DNA from: CAYVUI01 sp964454745
Lineage (GTDB): Bacteria; Planctomycetota; Phycisphaerae; Sedimentisphaerales; Anaerohalosphaeraceae
DNA: 17,846 nucleotides
Assembly: GCA_964454745.1 (NCBI GenBank)
Contig: CAYVUI010000094.1
Location: 1-17,846, forward strand
Reading direction: 5' to 3'
A program made the translations under genes and the position numbers. This document shows positions 1-6,150 of this stretch, piece after piece. Under the pieces are notes generated by a model that worked only from the letters and a program-made list of their open reading frames with translations, made no database searches and had not been told where the DNA came from. Each line of letters starts with the position of its first letter. Position 1 is the first letter of the stretch.

Positions 1-18
1 TAACGGGTATAGGGTATA

Positions 19-62
19 TAGAAAAGAGAACCCCACCTAAATCCTCCCCAGAGGGAGAAGAT
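19..62. repeat. Direct repeat A, copy 1 (44 bp)
   Basis: A 44-base stretch recurs at 164-207 with a single mismatch (CCCC against CCAC near the middle). It contains the phrase CCTAAATCCTCCCCAGAGGG, a pyrimidine-rich run followed by a purine-rich one. It lies in the gene-free leader of the operon and has no reading frame of its own worth calling. In this copy, repeat B follows after only 11 bases. Confidence 0.85.
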
Positions 63-73
63 CCCCCTCGGTC

Positions 74-96
74 CCCCTTATAAATAAGAGGGATGT
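74..96. repeat. Direct repeat B, copy 1 (23 bp)
   Basis: The 23-base unit CCCCTTATAAATAAG-A-GGGATGT is found again at 359-381 with one substitution (A to T). It follows repeat A closely here, while the two units are about 150 bases apart in the second occurrence. It belongs to the same repeat cluster upstream of the polysaccharide operon. Confidence 0.75.
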
Positions 97-138
97 GATG
101 ATAGGGTAGTGAGTATCAAGATATGGAACCTTGTAAAA

Positions 139-154
139 AATCCCGATAGGGATT
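139..154. repeat. Small inverted repeat AATCCC/GGGATT
   Basis: A perfect 6-bp stem with a 4-base GATA loop, running directly into an AAATATTTGTAG phrase and then repeat A copy 2. From memory, this type of phrase occurs in dispersed intergenic repeats of Bacteroidota and related groups; that recollection is not checked. There is no T-tract after it, so it is not called a terminator. Confidence 0.5.
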
Positions 155-163
155 AAATATTTG

Positions 164-207
164 TAGAAAAGAGAACCACACCTAAATCCTCCCCAGAGGG
201 AGAAGAT
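164..207. repeat. Direct repeat A, copy 2 (44 bp)
   Basis: This is the second copy of the 44-base unit at 19-62, identical at 43 of 44 positions. It ends in AGAAGAT; in copy 1 the matching end is followed by CCCCCTCGG and repeat B, whereas here about 143 bases of other sequence intervene before a comparable AGAT-CCCCC junction at 347-355. Confidence 0.85.
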
Positions 208-350
208 AAGAAATTCCCCTCTCGAGAGGGGATAAAAGGGGTGTGTTCCTCTCCTTACTAAACTCCGATTTAGGGAGGAAAGTATCACAAGAAACTGAGT
301 TTCGCTTGAAATATACACTCCCAAATCGGAGTTTAGGAATGAGGGGAGAT
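208..350. mobile_element. Possible 143-bp palindrome-rich inserted element
   Basis: Compared with the A-B arrangement at 19-96, repeat copy 2 is interrupted by this segment. The tetramer AGAT occurs at both junctions (204-207 and 347-350), as a short target duplication would. Inside lie a perfect 16-bp palindrome at 216-231 (CCCCTCTCGAGAGGGG), a 5-bp hairpin at 291-303 (GAAAC-TGA-GTTTC) and a long inverted repeat: 259-277 pairs with 318-335 over 13 bp, then 5 bp after a one-base bulge. It has no coding capacity, so a non-autonomous MITE-like unit is possible. Because the flanks are themselves low-complexity repeats, the alternative is a mosaic of shuffled repeat fragments. Confidence 0.4.
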
Positions 351-358
351 CCCCCAAG

Positions 359-381
359 CCCCTTATAAATAAGTGGGATGT
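359..381. repeat. Direct repeat B, copy 2 (23 bp)
   Basis: Second copy of the unit at 74-96 with one mismatch. It follows CCCCCAAG, which corresponds to CCCCCTCGGT ahead of copy 1, supporting the view that the two A-B blocks descend from one larger repeat. Confidence 0.75.
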
Positions 382-392
382 AAGATTTACCT

Positions 393-417
393 TCCTCCCT
401 TGCCATGTAAGGGAGGA
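393..417. repeat. 9-bp stem-loop ahead of the operon
   Basis: TCCTCCCTT (393-401) pairs perfectly with AAGGGAGGA (409-417) around a 7-base loop. It ends 29 bases before the first start codon. A purine-rich AGGAGGGA follows at 421-428. The hairpin could affect expression of the first gene, but it is also typical of the repeats filling this leader. No U-tract follows, so an intrinsic terminator is unlikely. Confidence 0.5.
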
Positions 418-446
418 TTGAGGAGGGATCAAAAGAAAGTAAAAAT

Positions 447-1544
447 ATGCTGAACGGAAAAACAATAGCGGTGGTTGTGCCGGCTTACAACGAAGAAAAG
501 CAGATTGGGATGGTAATTGATACTATGCCCGATTTTGTGGATAGGATTATTGTGGTTAATGACCGCTCTAAAGACCGCACTGCCGATGTTGTGAAAGAGA
601 AAATTGAAAATGATAACAAAAAGACTATTTTTGTAAAGGAAGTTACCAACAAGATACTAAAGAATAAATACAATCACGCCGAAATAGTTGCCGAGCAAAT
701 AGAAGGAAAAGAGGCAAAGAAGTTTACGCCGGCAGAAATCGTAAACGAAGAACCGGAAAAAGACAGAATTATTTTAATAAACCATCTGAAAAATGCCGGG
801 GTTGGCGCCTCAATAGCAACAGGTTACAAATGGGCAAAGCACCATAATATTGACTGCACTGCTGTAATGGCAGGCGATGGGCAGATGGACCCTTCGGAAC
901 TCCAAAAAATATGTATGCCGGTGGTAAATGGGGAAGTGGATTACGTAAAAGGAAATAGACTGATACACAGAAGCGCCCTTCTCGTTATTCCGAAAATACG
1001 TTACCTTGGGAATTCTATTCTATCTATTCTAACAAAAATCGCATCCGGCTACTGGCATGTATCTGATACGCAGACGGGATATACTGCCATTTCCCTGAAT
1101 GCTCTGAAAGCTGTCAGGCTCCATAGAATATATAAAAAATACGGCATGCCGAATGACCTGCTCGTAAAGCTTAACATTGCCTTCTGCACTATCAGGGAAG
1201 TGGAAATAAAACCGATTTACAATATTGGAGAAAAGTCCAAGATGAAAGTGCTGAAAGTGATACCAAAAGTATCTATGCTCTTAGTAAGGTCTTTTTTCAA
1301 GCGGCTTTGGTTTAAATATTTGTTCAGGGACTTCCATCCGCTTTTTATTTTGTATCACTTAAGTTTCGTTCTCTTCTTCATATCTTTACCTTACGGAATA
1401 AAAATAGCAACAAGAGAACTAAGCGGAGGCAAACTTACAGAAGCTACAATTCTTGCCTTTATGTTTCTTTTCATAAGCAGTTTCCAGTCTCTGCTTTTTG
1501 CCATGTGGATGGATATTCAGGATAATGAAAGGTTGTATAAGTAA
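447..1544 (+). CDS. Membrane-anchored GT2 glycosyltransferase (polyprenyl-phosphate type)
   Basis: A 365-residue family 2 transferase resembling dolichyl/undecaprenyl-phosphate sugar transferases. The GT-A fold opens with VVVPAYNEE (9-17) and NDRSKDRT (38-45). The metal-binding region is AGDGQMDP (142-149), followed by KGNR (168-171) and SDTQTGY (206-212), all typical of the DPM1/GtrB group. Two hydrophobic helices (about 297-320 and 333-354) would anchor the C-terminus, leaving the catalytic domain cytoplasmic. A Lys/Glu-rich segment (about 52-107) stands where the family normally has a short linker, an unusual insertion. It may load a sugar onto polyprenyl phosphate for the GT-C enzyme at 6151 (inference). 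Its codons are visibly richer in GC than those of the genes downstream. AGGAGGGA lies 18 bases before the ATG, too far for an ordinary ribosome site. Confidence 0.85.
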   Translation: MLNGKTIAVVVPAYNEEKQIGMVIDTMPDFVDRIIVVNDRSKDRTADVVKEKIENDNKKTIFVKEVTNKILKNKYNHAEIVAEQIEGKEAKKFTPAEIVNEEPEKDRIILINHLKNAGVGASIATGYKWAKHHNIDCTAVMAGDGQMDPSELQKICMPVVNGEVDYVKGNRLIHRSALLVIPKIRYLGNSILSILTKIASGYWHVSDTQTGYTAISLNALKAVRLHRIYKKYGMPNDLLVKLNIAFCTIREVEIKPIYNIGEKSKMKVLKVIPKVSMLLVRSFFKRLWFKYLFRDFHPLFILYHLSFVLFFISLPYGIKIATRELSGGKLTEATILAFMFLFISSFQSLLFAMWMDIQDNERLYK

Positions 1545-2564
1545 GTGAAAATTCTTGTAGATATAAACCACCCTGCACATGTTCATTTCTTCAAAAATTT
1601 TATCTGGGAAATGCAAAAAAAAGGACATGAAGTTATAGTAACAGCAAGTAGAAAGGATATTGCTTTTTATTTATTGGAAAAATATAGTATTAAGTTTATT
1701 GATCTTGGTTCTTATGGGAATACTGTTATACAGAAAGCATTGAACGTTCCCGTAATGGCATTTAAAATGATACATGTTGTTAGAAAGTATAATCCTGAAA
1801 TTCTTTTAGGAATAGCTTCATCTCGAATTGCACATGCAGCTTTTTTATTAAGAAAAAAGTCATTTGTATTTACAGACACAGAGCATGCCAAAGAGCAAAT
1901 AGCTTTGTTTAAACCATTTGCTACAAGTATTTTTACTCCCGATTGCTTCAGAAATGATCTTGGTAAGAAACAAGTACGTTATCCTGGCTATCACGAACTA
2001 GCTTATCTTCATCCGAATAGATTTACTCCAAATCCTGAGGTTTTGAAAGAAATCGGGTTGAATGAAAATGATAAATTTTTTATTGTCAGATTTGTTAGCT
2101 GGGAGGCATCTCACGATATAGGTCAAAAGGGTTTAAATTTAGAGAATAAAATAAAACTAATCGAGATGCTAAAACCACATGGGAAAATTATTATTACTTC
2201 TGAAAGAGAGTTACCAGAAGAATTTGAAGAACACAGAATGAGAAAATGCCCAACAAAGATGCATGATTTGCTCTATTATGCTGATATGTATTTTGGAGAA
2301 AGTCCAACAATGGCAACTGAATCTGCGATATTAGGCACAAAATCTTTTCTTATTAATAGCTGGGCTTATAATATTGGTAATATGATTGATATAAGCGAAA
2401 AATATGAACTGATGAAGGTTTATAGATATGAAAAGGAGTTTTTTGAAAAATTTGAAACAGATTTAGAGCATATAAATAATAATTATAAATTGAAACATAA
2501 AAAATTTCTTGAAGACAAAATTGATGTAACTGATTATTTCATTAATTTAATTGAAAATGAATAA
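1545..2564 (+). CDS. DUF354-family GT-B-like protein
   Basis: A 339-residue protein of the DUF354 family (PF04007), which shares the two-domain GT-B fold of UDP-GlcNAc 2-epimerases and nucleotide-sugar transferases and is common in archaeal and bacterial polysaccharide clusters. The N-terminus MKILVDINHPAHVHFFKN is characteristic. The C-terminal domain has the expected MHDLLYYADMYFGESPTMA segment (a D-x5-G-x-S/P-T-E-like nucleotide-binding loop) followed by ATESAILGT. The start is a GTG placed directly after the TAA of the previous gene with zero spacing; no better in-frame start exists and the GTG gives the family's usual N-terminus. No specific substrate is established for the family to my knowledge, so glycosyl transfer is probable and sugar epimerisation an alternative. 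GC content drops sharply from the gene before it. Confidence 0.8.
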   Translation: MKILVDINHPAHVHFFKNFIWEMQKKGHEVIVTASRKDIAFYLLEKYSIKFIDLGSYGNTVIQKALNVPVMAFKMIHVVRKYNPEILLGIASSRIAHAAFLLRKKSFVFTDTEHAKEQIALFKPFATSIFTPDCFRNDLGKKQVRYPGYHELAYLHPNRFTPNPEVLKEIGLNENDKFFIVRFVSWEASHDIGQKGLNLENKIKLIEMLKPHGKIIITSERELPEEFEEHRMRKCPTKMHDLLYYADMYFGESPTMATESAILGTKSFLINSWAYNIGNMIDISEKYELMKVYRYEKEFFEKFETDLEHINNNYKLKHKKFLEDKIDVTDYFINLIENE

Positions 2565-3567
2565 GTCACATTTGAATATAGCGATACTTGGCTGTGGAAA
2601 AATTGCTAAAAGACATGCTGAGCATATAAATAATAAAGCAAATCTTATAGCAGTTTGCGATATTGTTAAGGAAAGTGCAGATGAATTAGCAGAAAAGTTC
2701 AATTCAACACCTTTCTATTATATCGAAAAATTAATCAATAGTGATAAGAGAATTGATTTAGTCTCAGTTTGCACGCCTAATGGATTACATGCAGAGCATT
2801 CAATAAAACTTCTAAATAATGGATATCACGTTCTTTGTGAAAAGCCAATGGCACTTTCCACTTATGATGCAGGCGAGATGATCAAAGCTTCTGAAAGAAA
2901 TAATAAAAGACTTTTTATTGTCAAACAAAATAGGTTTAACCCTCCTGTAAAAAAGGTCAAAGAACTAATTGATGATGGAAGGTTAGGTAAAATTTTCAAT
3001 ATACAATTAAATTGTTTTTGGAATAGGAACCAGAACTATTATAAAAATTCTGATTGGAAAGGTACAAAAGAATTAGATGGTGGAATATTATTCACTCAAT
3101 TTAGCCATTTTATTGATTTGCTATACTGGATGATTGGTGATATTTATGAAACTAAAGCATTTACAAATAATTTTCTTCATCAAAATATTACTGAGTTCGA
3201 GGATACAGGAGCTGTAATTATCAGATTTTATAACGGAGCTATAGGTACTATTAATTTCACTACTAATGCGACCACAAAGAACATGGAGGGATCTTTAACA
3301 ATATTTGGGTCCAGAGGTACAGTAAAAATTGGAGGTCAATACCTAAATGAATTAGAGTATCAAGACATTATTGATGAAAAAATAATTGAATTAGAAAAAG
3401 GAAATAAACCTAATAATTATGGTGAGTATGTTGGGTCTATGTCTAATCATGATATTGTATATGATAATGTTATAGATGTTCTTGATAATAATGGTAGTAT
3501 AAGTACTAATCATTACGAAGGTCTGAAAACTGTCGAAATAATAGAGAAGATATATAAAGCAATATGA
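2557..3567 (+). CDS. Gfo/Idh/MocA nucleotide-sugar 3-dehydrogenase (WlbA/WbpB-like)
   Basis: A 336-residue NAD(P)-dependent oxidoreductase. The Rossmann fold starts with IAILGCGKIAKRH (8-20), and CEKPMAL (94-100) carries the conserved EKP lysine (K96). The C-terminal half has KQNRFNPP (123-130), LNCFWNR (151-157) and DGGILFTQFSHFIDLLYW (174-191), with H184 where WlbA-type enzymes have their catalytic histidine. These phrases match the WlbA/WbpB branch, which oxidises C3 of UDP-GlcNAcA, or the related enzymes acting on UDP-GlcNAc, more closely than generic inositol dehydrogenases. I chose the ATG at 2557 rather than an in-frame TTG two codons upstream; it overlaps the previous stop by 8 bases (ATGAATAA). 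The formyltransferase and DegT aminotransferase that follow suggest the 3-keto sugar becomes a 3-amino and then 3-formamido sugar. The exact substrate is not visible. Confidence 0.85.
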   Translation: MNKSHLNIAILGCGKIAKRHAEHINNKANLIAVCDIVKESADELAEKFNSTPFYYIEKLINSDKRIDLVSVCTPNGLHAEHSIKLLNNGYHVLCEKPMALSTYDAGEMIKASERNNKRLFIVKQNRFNPPVKKVKELIDDGRLGKIFNIQLNCFWNRNQNYYKNSDWKGTKELDGGILFTQFSHFIDLLYWMIGDIYETKAFTNNFLHQNITEFEDTGAVIIRFYNGAIGTINFTTNATTKNMEGSLTIFGSRGTVKIGGQYLNELEYQDIIDEKIIELEKGNKPNNYGEYVGSMSNHDIVYDNVIDVLDNNGSISTNHYEGLKTVEIIEKIYKAI

Positions 3568-4331
3568 AAAATATTATATTTTTAGGTTCAAAGCCAATAG
3601 GGTATGAATGCCTTAACCATTTGATAAAGAATCAGAATGAATACCAAATCAACATTCTTGGAGTAATAACTAATAACAATTTACGATTTGGAACGAGTTA
3701 TAATCTTAAGGTCTTAGCTGAAGATTACAAAATTCCAATAATTCATAGTTTGGAAGATATGATGAGAATTGACAATATTGATATTATTATCTCAATTCAA
3801 TATCATGAAATATTAAAAAAAATACATATTGCTAAAGCTAAAGAAATTGCTATAAATCTACATATGGCACCTTTACCTGAATATAGAGGATGTAATCAAT
3901 TTTCTTTTGCTATATATAACGAAGAAAGAGAATTTGGCACAACAATACACAGATTGGAAGAAGGTATAGACAACGGAGGAATAATTTTTGAGTCAAGGTT
4001 TGATATTTACAAAGATATTACAGTTAAAGAGTTATATGAAAAAACTTATCAAGAATCACTCTCGTTGTTTAAAAGGACAATTAAGAGAATTATTGATGGA
4101 AACTTTATTGTTAAAGAACAAAGCTCATTTTATGACACTCGTAAACAGAATTTTTATTTAAGAAAGGATATTAATCAACTAAAGGAAGTTGACATCAATT
4201 CAACTGAAGAAGAAATAGATAGAATTATTAGAGCTACTTCAATGCCTGGCTTTGAACCACCATATATGAAAGTCAAGGGAAAAAGAGTATTTTTGGTATC
4301 AGAAGAGAATTATACATTGGGTAATGATTAA
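3564..4331 (+). CDS. Sugar N-formyltransferase (Fmt-like, N10-formyl-THF dependent)
   Basis: A 255-residue cytoplasmic enzyme of the methionyl-tRNA formyltransferase fold. The catalytic triad is intact: N98 and H100 in NLHMAPLPEYRG (98-109) and D136 in EEGIDNGG (132-139). It is shorter than Met-tRNA formyltransferase (about 310 residues) and lies inside a sugar operon, so it should transfer a formyl group from N10-formyltetrahydrofolate to an amino sugar, as VioF, FdtF and WlaRD do. Its ATG overlaps the dehydrogenase stop (ATGA). Lying between the dehydrogenase and the DegT enzyme, it most likely formylates the 3-amine they create. A 4-amine from the VioA-like enzyme at 9239 is the main alternative. 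Function class is confident; acceptor is inference. Confidence 0.87.
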   Translation: MKNIIFLGSKPIGYECLNHLIKNQNEYQINILGVITNNNLRFGTSYNLKVLAEDYKIPIIHSLEDMMRIDNIDIIISIQYHEILKKIHIAKAKEIAINLHMAPLPEYRGCNQFSFAIYNEEREFGTTIHRLEEGIDNGGIIFESRFDIYKDITVKELYEKTYQESLSLFKRTIKRIIDGNFIVKEQSSFYDTRKQNFYLRKDINQLKEVDINSTEEEIDRIIRATSMPGFEPPYMKVKGKRVFLVSEENYTLGND

Positions 4332-5412
4332 ATTCTTAGACTTACATAAGCAATACGAATCAATAAAAGACGAAATAGACAGAGCAATTTTTAATGTTAT
4401 TACTGATACAGCTTTTATCAAAGGTAAATATGTTCGAGAGTTCGAAGAGAACTTCGCTCATAAAATAGGTATAAAACACTGCATAGGTGTTGGTAATGGG
4501 ACTGATGCTATTTATATTACTTTAAAAATGATGGGAGTAGGTGTTGGTGATGAAGTTATCGTACCTGCTAATTCCTGGATTTCTTCCTCAGAAGCTGTTT
4601 CACTTACTGGAGCAAAACCAATATTCGTTGATATTGAAGAAGATTTCTTTACAATAAATCCTGATTTGATTGAACAGAAAATTACAGACAAAACAAAAGT
4701 TATCATGCCTGTACATTTATTTGGGCAATCATGCGAAATGGATAGAATAATGCTAATTGCCAGAAAGCATAATCTATTTGTTCTTGAAGATTGCGCCCAG
4801 TCTCATTTTTCAAAATATAATGAAGAATATGTTGGGACTTTTGGTGATGCTGCAATATTCAGCTTTTATCCCGGTAAAAATCTTGGAGCTTATGGAGATG
4901 CCGGAGCAATAATTACTGATAATGATGATTTGGCAGAAAAATGCAGAATGTTTGCTAATCATGGATCACTTACAAAACATCAGCATAGAATTGAAGGCAT
5001 TAATAGCCGTTTAGATGGTTTGCAAGCTGCAATCCTGAATATCAAATTAAATCATATTGATAAATGGAATTCCCAGAGAAGAGAAATAGCAAGAGTTTAT
5101 AATAAGCTTATTAAGGATAAAGAAGACATTGTTACACCAAAAGAAAGAGATAATTCTTATCATACTTATCATTTATATGTAATAAGAAGTATAAACCGAA
5201 AGAGTTTCAGAACCAAGCTTAAAGACAAAGGGATAGAAACACAGATACATTACCCAATGCCTATACCATTTTTAAAACCTTATCATTATCAGAATAATAA
5301 ACCAGAAGATTTCCCAATAGCTTGGAGATACAAAGATGAGATATTGTCTTTGCCGGTTTATGCAGAGTTGGTTAAGAATGAGTTAATTTCAACATATAAA
5401 AGATTAAAATAA
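4324..5412 (+). CDS. DegT/DnrJ/EryC1 sugar aminotransferase (WbpE/QdtB-like)
   Basis: A 362-residue PLP enzyme of the sugar aminotransferase family, normal length. It has GNGTDAIY (58-65) for cofactor phosphate binding, LEDCAQSH (154-161) with the PLP-ring aspartate D156, and the Schiff-base lysine K185 in FYPGKNLGAYGDAGA (181-195). The NLGAYGDAG form is typical of enzymes making 3-amino sugars (WbpE, FdtB, QdtB). C-terminal YHTYHLYVIRS and IHYPMPIPF are the expected substrate-side segments. It would use glutamate as amino donor on the 3-keto sugar from the dehydrogenase two genes upstream. The start ATG overlaps the previous TAA by 8 bases (ATGATTAA), and its own stop shares one base with the next start (TAATG). 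The C3 preference is inferred from context and motif, not proven. Confidence 0.88.
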   Translation: MIKFLDLHKQYESIKDEIDRAIFNVITDTAFIKGKYVREFEENFAHKIGIKHCIGVGNGTDAIYITLKMMGVGVGDEVIVPANSWISSSEAVSLTGAKPIFVDIEEDFFTINPDLIEQKITDKTKVIMPVHLFGQSCEMDRIMLIARKHNLFVLEDCAQSHFSKYNEEYVGTFGDAAIFSFYPGKNLGAYGDAGAIITDNDDLAEKCRMFANHGSLTKHQHRIEGINSRLDGLQAAILNIKLNHIDKWNSQRREIARVYNKLIKDKEDIVTPKERDNSYHTYHLYVIRSINRKSFRTKLKDKGIETQIHYPMPIPFLKPYHYQNNKPEDFPIAWRYKDEILSLPVYAELVKNELISTYKRLK

Positions 5413-6131
5413 TGATATACTCAGATAAACACAATTACTTATTTATTGAATTACCAAGAACAGGCTCAACAGCAATAAGTAATGAATTGCAGACAAATTA
5501 TGATGGAATTTCAATTTTGAAGAAACATTCAACTTATAGAGATTTTAAGAAAGAATATAAATATTTGGGTAAGAAACCTTTTATTTTTTCCTGTATTAGA
5601 AATCCTATCGATAGATCTTTAAGTTATTATATAAAATCAAAAGGAGGTTATTATGATTATAAATTTGATGCAGATTACAAACCTTCTTTGTATGAGAAAT
5701 ATTATTTATTACCAATTGTTAGTAAAATAAAACAAGATAATTTGACTTTTTTTGATTTTATTAAAAAGTTTTATTGTATATCATATTCAGATTTTAGCAT
5801 CATCGACCACAAAAATTTCAATTACATAATAAGATTTGAGAAACTAAATGAAGATTTTCTTGAAGTACTTAGAAAACTGAATATAACACCCAAAAGAGAT
5901 TTACCTGTTAAAAATAAAACTTTTGAAAAAAAGAGAGATTTTGAGTATTATTTAACCAAAAATAAACATATCAAGATTATTGTCAAAACTTTTGGACCGT
6001 TTATGAAAAGATGGAAATACAATTTTCCAGAAACATGGAAATATTATAAAATCAATAAATTTGATTTTTTTTGGTTTTATTTTATTTCATTTATTATAAA
6101 AATATATCATAATTTATTAGCGAAATATTAA
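5412..6131 (+). CDS. Sulfotransferase family protein (first of two)
   Basis: A 239-residue predicted PAPS-dependent sulfotransferase. The 5'-phosphosulfate loop is ELPRTGSTAIS (13-23), close to the PKTGGTS form of the Sulfotransfer_2-like group. The 3'-phosphate-binding segment is CIRNPIDRSLSYY (61-73) with R63 and S69. KKHSTYRDF (37-45) between them supplies the conserved histidine region. The family transfers sulfate to sugar hydroxyl or amino groups. No signal peptide is seen. The C-terminal tail (about 215-239) is aromatic and hydrophobic, ending in a possible membrane-associating helix, which is odd for the family. Translation is coupled to the aminotransferase upstream through a shared base. 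The acceptor sugar is unknown. Some proteins of this fold in glycan clusters have unproven activity, so sulfation is probable rather than shown. Confidence 0.75.
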   Translation: MIYSDKHNYLFIELPRTGSTAISNELQTNYDGISILKKHSTYRDFKKEYKYLGKKPFIFSCIRNPIDRSLSYYIKSKGGYYDYKFDADYKPSLYEKYYLLPIVSKIKQDNLTFFDFIKKFYCISYSDFSIIDHKNFNYIIRFEKLNEDFLEVLRKLNITPKRDLPVKNKTFEKKRDFEYYLTKNKHIKIIVKTFGPFMKRWKYNFPETWKYYKINKFDFFWFYFISFIIKIYHNLLAKY

Positions 6132-6150
6132 TTATTATTTTTTTATAAAT

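Larger units (their letters stand above)
1..446. other. Gene-free, repeat-filled leader of the operon
   Basis: I see no gene on either strand. Open frames that cross the region on the minus strand run through the repeats and show no family motif. The content is the two A/B repeat blocks, the possible 143-bp insertion and several stem-loops described separately. The operon's promoter presumably lies here or upstream, but I could not identify either a sigma-70 box pair or a Bacteroidota-type TAnnTTTG element with confidence. The strand asymmetry (long C/T-rich runs followed by G/A-rich runs) is conspicuous. Confidence 0.7.

Noticed and set aside
19..207. CRISPR array
   Set aside because: There are only two copies of the 44-bp repeat, they are over 100 bases apart, and the interval contains other repeats rather than a uniform spacer.
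421..428. AGGAGGGA as ribosome binding site of the first gene
   Set aside because: It is 18 bases from the ATG, beyond normal spacing, no nearer in-frame start exists, and it is part of the surrounding repeat.
393..428. Stem-loop as a transcription terminator of an upstream gene
   Set aside because: No T-tract follows the stem; a purine-rich stretch follows instead.
37..465. A 142-codon minus-strand open frame across the leader
   Set aside because: It runs through the direct and inverted repeats, has a composition set by those repeats, overlaps the start of the first gene and shows no family motif.
2551..2556. TTG start for the Gfo/Idh/MocA gene
   Set aside because: An ATG two codons downstream fits the 8-base overlap pattern seen elsewhere and gives a normal N-terminus.
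3564..4331. Housekeeping methionyl-tRNA formyltransferase
   Set aside because: It is too short, has the NLHMAPLPEYRG form seen in sugar formyltransferases, and lies inside a nucleotide-sugar module.
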